A stretch of 5,278 nucleotides of DNA, taken from NCBI GenBank assembly GCA_030147645.1, contig JASBUY010000086.1, positions 1 through 5,278 on the forward strand, read 5' to 3'. Source of the stretch: Aquabacter sp. GTDB taxonomy: Bacteria; Pseudomonadota; Alphaproteobacteria; Rhizobiales; Xanthobacteraceae. How positions within the stretch are numbered: the first letter of the stretch is position 1; the number at the start of each line of letters is the position of its first letter. Below the pieces are notes generated by a model, which saw only the letters and a list, made by a program, of their open reading frames with translations, did not search any database and was not told the DNA's origin. Of this stretch, positions 1 through 5,278 are shown piece after piece. The position numbers and the translations under genes were made by a program.

Positions 1-692
1 CCGGTGGCGGCCTTGAAGGCGTGGCTGAAATAGGATTGCGAGAGATCGGTCAGCGCCGCCAGTTCCTGGAGGCGGATATTGCGCAGGCTGTTCTCCTCGA
101 TATAGGCGAGCACCCGCCGCAACTGCCGGTCCGACAAGGGCGAGCGGCGCGCCGCCGGGCGGCGGCCCACCTGCATGAGATCGATGAACAGCGCGAGCAC
201 CAGCCCATCGCCATAAAGGTCGTGGCGGGCATCCGGGGTCAGGCATTCCTGCGCGATCAGCCGCGCGAGGCCCTGGATGCGCTCGTCCGTGAAACCGAGG
301 CGCGGGCGGGCGAGACGGGCGGGATCGATCTCCTCGCCGAGCCGCTCACCGAGCGTTCCCACGTCGAAATGCAGATCGAGATGGCTTAGTTCGCCGCTCG
401 CCTCCACGCGCGAGCGGAGCGGCATATGGGCCGGCACATAGCTCATATGGAGCGGCGCGCGGGGTGCGGGAAGCTCGCGGCCGGCGGGCGAGAGGCGCAG
501 ATGGGTGAAGCCGCGCTCGCGCTCCAGCATCACGAACAGGCGGGCGGTTTCGGAGACATAATCCCCGCCCGCCCCCGCCTCGCAGGCGACGCGCCAGACA
601 TCGGCCACCACCCCGTTCCAGCTGCGCCAGCGCAACTGATCGAGCAGGGTGATGCCCGTGAGGGAGGTGGTCATGCGCGGCTGAAACGCCAT
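1..692 (-). CDS. AraC-family transcriptional regulator, 3' end beyond the window
   Basis: This is probably a cytoplasmic transcription factor that controls the divergent siderophore-uptake operon. Read on the minus strand, the frame stays open from ATG at 692 to the window edge. The last visible stretch, QELAALTDLSQSYFSHAFKA, is the first helix-turn-helix of an AraC/XylS domain. The second helix-turn-helix, roughly 60-70 residues, lies outside. Everything before it (about 200 residues) is the effector-sensing and linker part, including a segment reading LGFTDERIQGLARLIAQECL, of a type I associate with AraC regulators beside TonB receptors in Hyphomicrobiales. The start is uncertain. ATG 692 has AAGG three bases upstream; ATG 674 is in frame but has no Shine-Dalgarno sequence; GTG 740 has GGAG three bases upstream. 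The ligand is unknown; a ferric siderophore taken up by the neighbouring transporter is an inference from position, as for PchR-type regulators. The family assignment is firm; the function is not. Confidence 0.88.
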   Translation of the reverse strand, partial: MAFQPRMTTSLTGITLLDQLRWRSWNGVVADVWRVACEAGAGGDYVSETARLFVMLERERGFTHLRLSPAGRELPAPRAPLHMSYVPAHMPLRSRVEASGELSHLDLHFDVGTLGERLGEEIDPARLARPRLGFTDERIQGLARLIAQECLTPDARHDLYGDGLVLALFIDLMQVGRRPAARRSPLSDRQLRRVLAYIEENSLRNIRLQELAALTDLSQSYFSHAFKAAT

Positions 693-723
693 GGGCCTTC
701 GCTGTTCCGCCGCCGCCCGCCCG

Positions 724-738
724 GTCCACCTCGTGGAC
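724..738. repeat. Perfect inverted repeat GTCCAC-CTC-GTGGAC
   Basis: Two perfect 6-base arms are separated by three bases, just upstream of the ATG starts of the AraC-type gene. It could be an operator or a small hairpin in the regulator's leader. If translation begins at GTG 740 it would lie inside the coding sequence and probably mean nothing. Only the symmetry is observed; the role is unknown. Confidence 0.3.
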
Positions 739-759
739 ACTGACTCCAACGGCGATAGA

Positions 760-776
760 TTTAGAATTGCTTTGAT
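760..776. promoter_or_regulatory. Iron-control-element-like sequence, regulator side
   Basis: The left half is an exact TTTAGAA. The right half matches the Irr-box palindrome (TTTAGAA-N3-TTCTAAA) at only three of seven positions, giving 10 of 14 overall. On the minus strand its TCTAAA is also a 4/6 match to a -10 element, so the site could sit on the regulator's own promoter. I could not find a convincing partner -35 element (the 17-base-spaced hexamer reads TTTCCC). Weak support. Confidence 0.25.
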
Positions 777-795
777 CTGACAGGGAAAAGACACG

Positions 796-812
796 CCATG
801 CCTTTCCCATGC
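796..812. repeat. CCATGC direct repeat, 11-bp spacing
   Basis: CCATGC occurs at 796-801 and again at 807-812, so the copies are one helical turn apart on the same face of the DNA. AraC-family proteins carry two helix-turn-helix units and commonly recognise direct-repeat half-sites with such phasing. This makes it a candidate site for the adjacent regulator. A six-base repeat can also occur by chance. Confidence 0.25.
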
Positions 813-907
813 GATCCTTCCGCGATATCAGGCCAAAAATGGTCAAAGCGCAAGAGGAACGCACAATCCCATTGTAATGCGTCTTGCTATGTGACGCCGA
901 AGGCTGT

Positions 908-936
908 TTGAGCGGCCAAAGATCGCTCTTTTGAAT
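908..936 (+). promoter_or_regulatory. Candidate sigma-70-type promoter for the uptake operon
   Basis: TTGAGC (908-913) and TTGAAT (931-936) are separated by exactly 17 bases, and each matches its consensus hexamer at four of six positions. Transcription would begin near 942-944, leaving a leader of only about 20 to 40 bases before the receptor start. This is the best-spaced pair I found between 741 and 961. The weak hexamers fit a promoter that needs an activator such as the divergent AraC-type protein. Confidence 0.4.
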
Positions 937-945
937 AGTTCTTAA
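929..945. promoter_or_regulatory. Irr-box (iron control element)-like site overlapping the -10
   Basis: The sequence TTTTGAATAGTTCTTAA matches the palindromic iron control element TTTAGAA-N3-TTCTAAA, bound by the haem-responsive Fur-family regulator Irr in Hyphomicrobiales, at 12 of its 14 defined positions. It covers the candidate -10 hexamer and ends 17 bases before the first possible receptor start, a position suited to repression by steric block. The match is observed; the assignment to Irr depends on the organism being in that order. Confidence 0.4.
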
Positions 946-956
946 CTGAACATTTC
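933..956. repeat. Interrupted dyad GAA-N2-GTTC-N6-GAAC-N2-TTC
   Basis: Centred between 944 and 945, seven bases on each side pair perfectly across the axis: 933-935 with 954-956 and 938-941 with 948-951. The dyad spans the expected transcription start and overlaps the Irr-box-like sequence, so it may be a second or competing operator for a dimeric repressor. The core arms could also form a weak hairpin in the leader. Confidence 0.35.
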
Positions 957-961
957 GGCGC

Positions 962-3109
962 ATGGATGAAAGAATGACTATGACGTCTCGCGTGCAACTT
1001 CGCGTGGTCCTGTTGAGCAGCGTCGCCTGCATTCTCGGCTTCGCGCCGTCCCAAGCCCGCGCCCAGCAAGCCGGCGCCGTGGCGCTCGAGCAGATCACGG
1101 TGGAGACCAGCCGCGAATCGCCCACCGGGCCGGTCCAGGGCTATGTGGCCCACCAGACCCTCACCGGCACCAAGACCGACACGCCGATCATTGAGGTTCC
1201 CCAGTCCATCTCGGTGGTCACGCGCGACCAGATGGATGCGCGCGCCGTGCAGAATGTGGGCGAGGCGTTGAATTACACGGCGGGCGTGCTCGGCCAGCCC
1301 TTCGGCGTCGATCCGCGCTTCGACGCCCCCATCATCCGCGGCTTCGATGCCGCCAACAGCCAGTATCTCAACGGGCTGAAGCTGATGCGCACGCAGGGCT
1401 CGGTCTCCATCGAGCAATATGGCCTGGAGCGCATCGACGTGCTGCGCGGCCCGGCCTCGGTGCTCTATGGCCAGGGCAATCCCGGCGGCCTCATCGACAT
1501 GATCAGCAAGCGCGCCACCTTCACCAATTTCGGCGAGGTGCAGGGCGATATCGGCACGTTCGACCGCTACACCGCCGCCTTCGACATTGGCGGCGTGCTC
1601 GGCACCGATTTCTCCTACCGCTTGACCGGCCTTGCCCGCCAGAGCGGCACCCAGACCGATTATGTGGACGACAACCGCTATTTCTTCGCCCCCACCTTCA
1701 CCTGGAAGCCGAGCGACGACACGTCCTTCACGGTGCTCGCCAGCATCCAGCGCGACGAGGCGGGAACGCCGGTCGGCCTGCCGCAGACCTATACGGTCGG
1801 CCCGCTGACCAATCTGCTCGCCACCAACACCTTCCTGGGCGATCCGTCCTATGACGATTCCACCCGGACGCTGACCAATATCGGCTACGAGTTCCAGCAC
1901 AAGATCAATGACACGTGGCAGGTGCGCCAGAACGCGCGCTATACCATGCTCGACTGGAATTACGAGAATCTCTACTTCAACGGCCTGGACGCGAGCAATC
2001 CCGCCATTGCCTATCGCGGCTCCAACGTGAATGACGAGAACCAGAACACCATCACCATCGACACCCAGCTGCAGGGCAATTTCCAGACCGGCGGGCTCAG
2101 CCACACGCTGCTGCTCGGCCTCGATTACCGCAAGTTCTCGGACAACACGCTGACCCAGTTCGGCTATGCGCCGTCCATCAACATCCTGGCGCCGGTCTAT
2201 AACCAGCCCATCCTCAACGTGCCGTGGTACGTGTCGCAGGTGGACGGCAATATCAGCCAGACCGGCATCTATGCGCAGGACCAGATCCGCTACGGCAAAT
2301 GGCTGCTCACCGTCGGCCTGCGCCAGGACTGGGCCTGGACCGACAGCACCACCTTCACCAATTTCGGCAATACCGAGCAGGACCAGGACGATCAGGCGCT
2401 CACCGGCCGCGTTGGCCTCACCTATCTGTTCGACAACGGCATCGCGCCCTATTTCAGCTATTCAACGTCGTTCGAGCCGGTCATCGGCAGCATGCCGACC
2501 GCGCTCGGCGGCGCGCCTTTCCAGCCCTCCACGGGCGAGCAATATGAACTGGGCGTGAAGTATCAGCCGGTGGGCTGGAATGCCTTCTTCACCGCCGCGC
2601 TGTACGACATCCGCCAGAGCAATGTGCTCTCCAGCCAGTTGATCGGCGGCGTCAGCTACCAGACCCAGGTGGGCGAGGTCCATGTCCAGGGCGTCGAACT
2701 CTCCGCCACGGCGAGCCTTGCCGAGGGCCTGAACCTGATCGCCAACTACACCTATATGAACGCCGAGATCACCCAGGGCGAGAATGCCGGAAACCGGCCC
2801 GCCAACGTGCCGGAGAACATGGCGAACCTCTGGCTCGACTACACGATCAAGACCGGCGCCTGGACCGGCTTCGGCTTCGGCGGTGGCGTGCGCTATGTGG
2901 GCGACCGATACGCGCTGGACGACGATAGCATCCTGCTGGACGCCAACACGCTGTTCGACGCCGCCGTGCATTATGAGCGCGGCCCGTTCAAGGCGCAGAT
3001 CAACGTCAACAATCTCGCCAACGAGACCTATGTGGCGAGCTGCGGCTTCTTCGGCTGCTATTATGGCAACGGGCGCACCGTGATCGCCCAGATCACCTAC
3101 AAATGGTGA
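962..3109 (+). CDS. fhuA: TonB-dependent ferric hydroxamate (ferrichrome-type) siderophore receptor
   Basis: This outer-membrane channel binds a ferric siderophore and imports it with energy from TonB-ExbBD. The 715-residue product has a signal peptide with likely cleavage after ARA at residue 34 and a TonB-box-like EQITV at 43-47. A plug domain (about 73-184) includes EVPQSISVVTRDQM and the family motif RGPASVLYGQGNPGG (162-176). A 22-strand-type barrel follows and ends in tryptophan, as the outer-membrane assembly signal requires. The last loop reads YVASCGFFGCYYGNGRTV, very like the C-terminus of E. coli FhuA. C694 and C699 are the only cysteines in the mature protein and probably form the disulphide known in FhuA. 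There is no N-terminal signalling (STN) domain, so it is not a sigma/anti-sigma transducer. The start is unclear: ATG 962, 974 and 980 are in frame; 962 lacks a Shine-Dalgarno sequence, while GGA at 964-966 could serve 974. Receptor function is near certain; ferrichrome is the likeliest ligand, but other hydroxamates are possible. Confidence 0.93.
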   Translation: MDERMTMTSRVQLRVVLLSSVACILGFAPSQARAQQAGAVALEQITVETSRESPTGPVQGYVAHQTLTGTKTDTPIIEVPQSISVVTRDQMDARAVQNVGEALNYTAGVLGQPFGVDPRFDAPIIRGFDAANSQYLNGLKLMRTQGSVSIEQYGLERIDVLRGPASVLYGQGNPGGLIDMISKRATFTNFGEVQGDIGTFDRYTAAFDIGGVLGTDFSYRLTGLARQSGTQTDYVDDNRYFFAPTFTWKPSDDTSFTVLASIQRDEAGTPVGLPQTYTVGPLTNLLATNTFLGDPSYDDSTRTLTNIGYEFQHKINDTWQVRQNARYTMLDWNYENLYFNGLDASNPAIAYRGSNVNDENQNTITIDTQLQGNFQTGGLSHTLLLGLDYRKFSDNTLTQFGYAPSINILAPVYNQPILNVPWYVSQVDGNISQTGIYAQDQIRYGKWLLTVGLRQDWAWTDSTTFTNFGNTEQDQDDQALTGRVGLTYLFDNGIAPYFSYSTSFEPVIGSMPTALGGAPFQPSTGEQYELGVKYQPVGWNAFFTAALYDIRQSNVLSSQLIGGVSYQTQVGEVHVQGVELSATASLAEGLNLIANYTYMNAEITQGENAGNRPANVPENMANLWLDYTIKTGAWTGFGFGGGVRYVGDRYALDDDSILLDANTLFDAAVHYERGPFKAQINVNNLANETYVASCGFFGCYYGNGRTVIAQITYKW

Positions 3110-3909
3110 TGCCCGCCGCCTCGGCCGCCGACGGCCCGCTCTGGGAGATCGAAGGGCTGGCCGTCTCGGCCGGCACCCACGAAATCCTTGCCCCGCTCAC
3201 GCTCTCGCTCAGCCGGGGTCGGGTACATGGGCTGATCGGTCCCAACGGATCGGGCAAGAGCACGCTGCTGAAGGTGCTGGCCGGGCAGTTGACGCCGCGC
3301 GCGGGCGAGGTGCGCCTGGAAGGGCAACCCCTCGCCCACTGGCGGGGCCGCGCCTTTGCCCGCAAGGTGGCCTATATGCCCCAATTCACCCCCCTGGCCG
3401 AGGGGTTGACCGTGCGCGAACTGGTGGCGCTGGGGCGTTATCCCTGGCACGGCGCGCTCGGGCGCTTCGGGGCGCAGGATGAAGCGCGGGTCGAGGCGGC
3501 GCTGCGCCGCGCCGGGCTCACCGCAATGGCCGGGCGCCTGGTGGACAGCCTCTCCGGCGGCGAGCGCCAGCGGGCCTGGCTCGCCGTGATGCTGGCGCAG
3601 GAAGCCCAATGCCTGCTGCTGGACGAGCCCACCTCCGCCCTCGACATCGCCCATCAGATGGAGGTCCTCTCCATCGTACGCGACCTTGCCGCGGAGGGTG
3701 AGGCGCTGGCAGTGATCGTGGTGCTGCACGACATCAATCTCGCCGCCCGCACCTGCGATGATCTGGTCGCGCTCCGCGCCGGCCGGCTGGTGGCGCAAGG
3801 ACCGTGCGCCGAGATCGTCACGCCGCCGATTCTCGAAGCCATTTACGGCGTGCCCATGGGAGTCCTCCCGCACCCGGTGAACGGCGCGCCCATGGGATAT
3901 GTGCTGTGA
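3103..3909 (+). CDS. fhuC: Ferric hydroxamate ABC importer, ATP-binding subunit
   Basis: This cytoplasmic ATPase would work as a dimer on FhuB and hydrolyse ATP to drive siderophore uptake. The 268-residue product has all the ABC motifs: Walker A GPNGSGKST (46-54), Q-loop Q94, signature LSGGERQR (150-157), Walker B CLLLDEP (170-176) with catalytic E175, D-loop SALD (178-181) and switch H209. Long stretches, such as AFARKVAYMPQ, VRELVALGRYPWHGALGRFG and LVDSLSGGERQRAW, are nearly those of E. coli FhuC (265 residues), which separates it from the related FecE, FepC and BtuD. ATG 3103 overlaps the receptor end by seven bases. ATG 3109 is in frame, forms a TGATG overlap with the receptor stop and may be the true coupled start. 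Neither has a clear Shine-Dalgarno sequence. The C-terminus contains a short DNA repeat, listed separately. Confidence 0.95.
   Translation: MVMPAASAADGPLWEIEGLAVSAGTHEILAPLTLSLSRGRVHGLIGPNGSGKSTLLKVLAGQLTPRAGEVRLEGQPLAHWRGRAFARKVAYMPQFTPLAEGLTVRELVALGRYPWHGALGRFGAQDEARVEAALRRAGLTAMAGRLVDSLSGGERQRAWLAVMLAQEAQCLLLDEPTSALDIAHQMEVLSIVRDLAAEGEALAVIVVLHDINLAARTCDDLVALRAGRLVAQGPCAEIVTPPILEAIYGVPMGVLPHPVNGAPMGYVL
3845..3897 (+). repeat. 17-bp near-identical direct repeat at the 3' end of fhuC
   Basis: ACGGCGTGCCCATGGGA (3845-3861) recurs as ACGGCGCGCCCATGGGA (3881-3897) with one mismatch and a period of 36 bases, which is 12 codons. Each copy contains the palindrome CCCATGGG. They encode GVPMG and GAPMG. 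Related residues stand at both places in E. coli FhuC (IPMG and AAPV), so coding constraint explains part of the similarity. Confidence 0.6.
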
Positions 3910-4787
3910 AATCCCTGACGCGCCGAACGCTCGTCGCCGGCGCGCTGTGCGCGCTGGCCCGCCCGGGCATGGCGAGCCCTGCGCAAAAGCGGGTGGCGAC
4001 CCTCGACTGGGCGCTGCTTGAGACCCTGCTTGCCATGGACATCGTGCCTGTGGCGGCCGCCGAACTGGTGCTGTTCCGCGAAGTGGCGGTGGAGCCGGCC
4101 GTGCCGGCTTCCGTCATCGATCTCGGCCTGCGGGGCACCCCCAATTTCGAGGCGCTGAAACTGGCGCGGCCCGATCTCATCTTCAATTCCGCCTTCTATG
4201 CCTGGGTGGAACCGCGCCTTGCGGAGATCGCGCCCGTTGAGACCATCTCCATCTATGAACAAGGCGGGCGCCCCTTCGCCCGCGCGGAAGAGGCGGCGCG
4301 CCGGCTCGCGGCGGCGCTCGGCCGCGCGGAGGCCGCCGAGCGGCTCATCGCCGACACGCAGGAGACCTTGGCGCGCAGCGCGCGGGCGCTGTCGAACCGG
4401 CCCGCGCGGCCCGCTCTGGTGATCAATCTCGGCGATCCGCGCCACTTCCGGGTGTTCGGGCGCGACAGCATGTTCGGCGAGGTGCTCGCGCGGCTCGGTG
4501 TCGAGAATGCCTGGACGCGCGACACCTCCTATGCCGCGTCCGCGCCCGTGGGGCTGGAGGCGCTGGCGCAGTTTCCCGAGGCGGACCTCATCATTCTGCC
4601 GCCCGTCCCGCCCGATGCGCGGCGCATCCTGCCGCGCAGCGCGCTCTGGCAGGCGCTCCCGAATGTGGCGGCGGGGCGCATCTATACGCTCGCGCCCATG
4701 AACCCCTTCGGGGGCCTGCCCACGGCCGCGCGTTTCGCGCGCCACTTCACGGCCGCCCGCCTTGAGGGAGGCAACGGCCTTGGCTGA
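3906..4787 (+). CDS. fhuD: Periplasmic ferric hydroxamate-binding protein
   Basis: This soluble protein of the FhuD/BtuF class carries the ferric siderophore from the receptor to FhuB. GTG at 3906 is chosen because it gives the GTGA overlap with the fhuC stop, has GGGA eight bases upstream, and puts the signal peptide at the N-terminus; the open frame further upstream lies inside fhuC. The 293-residue product (E. coli FhuD has 296) begins with a twin-arginine signal, LTRRTLVAG with R6-R7, as E. coli FhuD does, and is likely cleaved near residues 23-24. C15 is not in a lipobox, so this is not a lipoprotein. Family landmarks are VIDLGLRGTPN (70-80), DPRHFRVFG (177-185), the N-A-W segment (201-203) and LWQALPNVAAGRIY (247-260). 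R76 and Y98 align by eye with the hydroxamate-contacting R84 and Y106 of E. coli FhuD, but the pocket tryptophans do not appear to be conserved. Confidence 0.92.
   Translation: MKSLTRRTLVAGALCALARPGMASPAQKRVATLDWALLETLLAMDIVPVAAAELVLFREVAVEPAVPASVIDLGLRGTPNFEALKLARPDLIFNSAFYAWVEPRLAEIAPVETISIYEQGGRPFARAEEAARRLAAALGRAEAAERLIADTQETLARSARALSNRPARPALVINLGDPRHFRVFGRDSMFGEVLARLGVENAWTRDTSYAASAPVGLEALAQFPEADLIILPPVPPDARRILPRSALWQALPNVAAGRIYTLAPMNPFGGLPTAARFARHFTAARLEGGNGLG
4766..4771 (+). promoter_or_regulatory. Shine-Dalgarno sequence deciding the fhuB start
   Basis: GGGAGG lies inside the 3' end of fhuD, with eight bases between it and TTG 4780. That is ideal spacing for the TTG and too far (20 bases) from ATG 4792. 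It is the clearest ribosome binding site in the window and favours a rare TTG start for the permease. Confidence 0.6.
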
Positions 4788-5278
4788 CCTTATGCTGACG
4801 GCTCCGCTGCGATCCGCCCGTCCCTGGCCCTGGCTGGGGCTTGCGGCGCTCGCCGCCCTTCTCATCCTCGTCGTGCTGATGCGTCAGACACCCGTCACCG
4901 GAGAGGGGGAGACCGCGCGGGCGCTGCGCGACGCCATTTTCTGGCAAGGCGTTGTCCCGCGCATTTTCACCGCGCTGCTGGCCGGCGCGGCGCTGGGCCT
5001 TTCCGGGGCGCTGCTCCAGCGCGTGTTGCGCAATCCCATCGCGGACCCCTCCACGCTCGGCATCGCGGCGGGCGCGCAACTGGCGCTCACCGCCGCGCTC
5101 CTGGCCGCCCCCGGCCTGCTCGCCTGGTCGCGCGAGGCGGTGGCCTTTGCGGGCGGCGCGGGATGCGTCGCGCTGGTCCTGGCCATGAGCTGGCGGCGGC
5201 GGCTCGACCCCGTCTCGGTGGTGGTGGCGGGCATGACGGTGGCGCTCATGGCGGCGGCGGCCTCCACCGCGCGGATCC
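4780..5278 (+). CDS. fhuB: Ferric hydroxamate ABC importer permease, N-terminal part only
   Basis: This is the inner-membrane channel of the importer, in the FecCD/BtuC permease family. The 166 visible residues show a short cytoplasmic N-terminus, a hydrophobic segment at about 17-34, the V-P-R-I-F junction (59-63) leading into a second segment to about 80, the family signature RNPIADPSTLGIAAGAQ (84-100), and further segments at about 100-114, 122-137 and 145-160. This follows the first half of E. coli FhuB closely (compare VLRNPLAEPTTLGVATGAQ). The TTG at 4780 is preferred because of the GGGAGG placed eight bases before it, giving an eight-base overlap with fhuD; ATG 4792 is the alternative. 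E. coli FhuB is a fusion of two permease halves, about 660 residues. Whether this one is fused or half-length cannot be seen because the window ends inside the gene. Confidence 0.9.
   Translation, partial: MADLMLTAPLRSARPWPWLGLAALAALLILVVLMRQTPVTGEGETARALRDAIFWQGVVPRIFTALLAGAALGLSGALLQRVLRNPIADPSTLGIAAGAQLALTAALLAAPGLLAWSREAVAFAGGAGCVALVLAMSWRRRLDPVSVVVAGMTVALMAAAASTARI

Noticed and set aside
870..879. The small inverted repeat CATT-GT-AATG
   Set aside because: Four-base arms are expected by chance in a 270-base intergenic region.
831..920. GGCCAAA repeated at 831-837 and 914-920
   Set aside because: It is a seven-base repeat 83 bases apart with no helical phasing or symmetry. Chance is the simpler explanation.
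346..1125. A 259-codon minus-strand open frame crossing the intergenic region
   Set aside because: It overlaps the AraC-type frame in another phase and the receptor start, and has no domain. The regulator frame carries a recognisable helix-turn-helix instead.
887..2104. A 405-codon open frame on the minus strand, opposite the receptor
   Set aside because: It is the antisense shadow of a clearly real receptor in GC-rich DNA, has no recognisable domain, and its low-complexity composition rich in A, G, V, I and R follows from the opposite codons.
3804..3905. An N-terminal extension of fhuD from an earlier ATG
   Set aside because: It would overlap fhuC by about 100 bases and bury the twin-arginine signal behind 34 arginine-rich residues.
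3843..4865. A 340-codon minus-strand open frame opposite fhuD
   Set aside because: It is an arginine- and glycine-rich shadow without motifs, while the opposite strand encodes a full FhuD with a twin-arginine signal.
5273..5278. The window ends exactly with GGATCC, a BamHI site
   Set aside because: It could mean the sequence comes from a cloned BamHI fragment, or it may be chance. It says nothing about biology, except that fhuB is cut here artificially.
1..5278. A novel defence, mobile or RNA-based system
   Set aside because: I saw no insertion sequence ends, CRISPR repeats, tRNA or rRNA, riboswitch or terminator. All coding space is explained by a regulator and a standard fhu-type operon.

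Overview
The window looks like chromosomal DNA from a high-GC Gram-negative bacterium, most likely an alphaproteobacterium of the Hyphomicrobiales (a Xanthobacteraceae-like organism is my guess). The reasons are strong G/C bias at third codon positions in every gene, an outer-membrane TonB-dependent receptor, and an upstream motif resembling the iron control element known from that order. The taxonomic placement is an inference, not read from a marker gene.

Layout. Positions 1-692 (minus strand) hold a partial AraC-family regulator whose C-terminal DNA-binding domain runs off the left edge. Positions 693-961 are a divergent intergenic region, visibly more A+T-rich than the genes, with candidate promoter and operator sequences. 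From 962 to the right edge is a plus-strand operon in the same order as the enterobacterial fhuACDB operon: a TonB-dependent ferrichrome-type receptor (962-3109), an ABC ATPase (3103-3909), a periplasmic binding protein with a twin-arginine signal (3906-4787), and a membrane permease cut off by the window end (4780-5278). Each gene overlaps the next by a few bases, so translation is probably coupled along the whole chain, including from the outer-membrane receptor to the importer.

How the genes work together. The receptor binds a ferric hydroxamate siderophore at the cell surface and passes it through the outer membrane using TonB energy. FhuD collects it in the periplasm and delivers it to FhuB, and FhuC hydrolyses ATP to drive entry to the cytoplasm. 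No siderophore biosynthesis gene and no FhuF-type reductase is visible, so the visible part is a pure uptake cluster, possibly for siderophores made by other organisms. The divergent AraC-type regulator is the obvious candidate for a substrate-responsive activator. Iron-dependent control could act through an Irr-box-like sequence that overlaps the best -10 candidate.

I found no evidence of a wholly new system. The points worth following up are regulatory (Irr-like box, dyad and direct repeats in the intergenic region) and a FhuD binding pocket that appears to lack the tryptophans of the E. coli protein.
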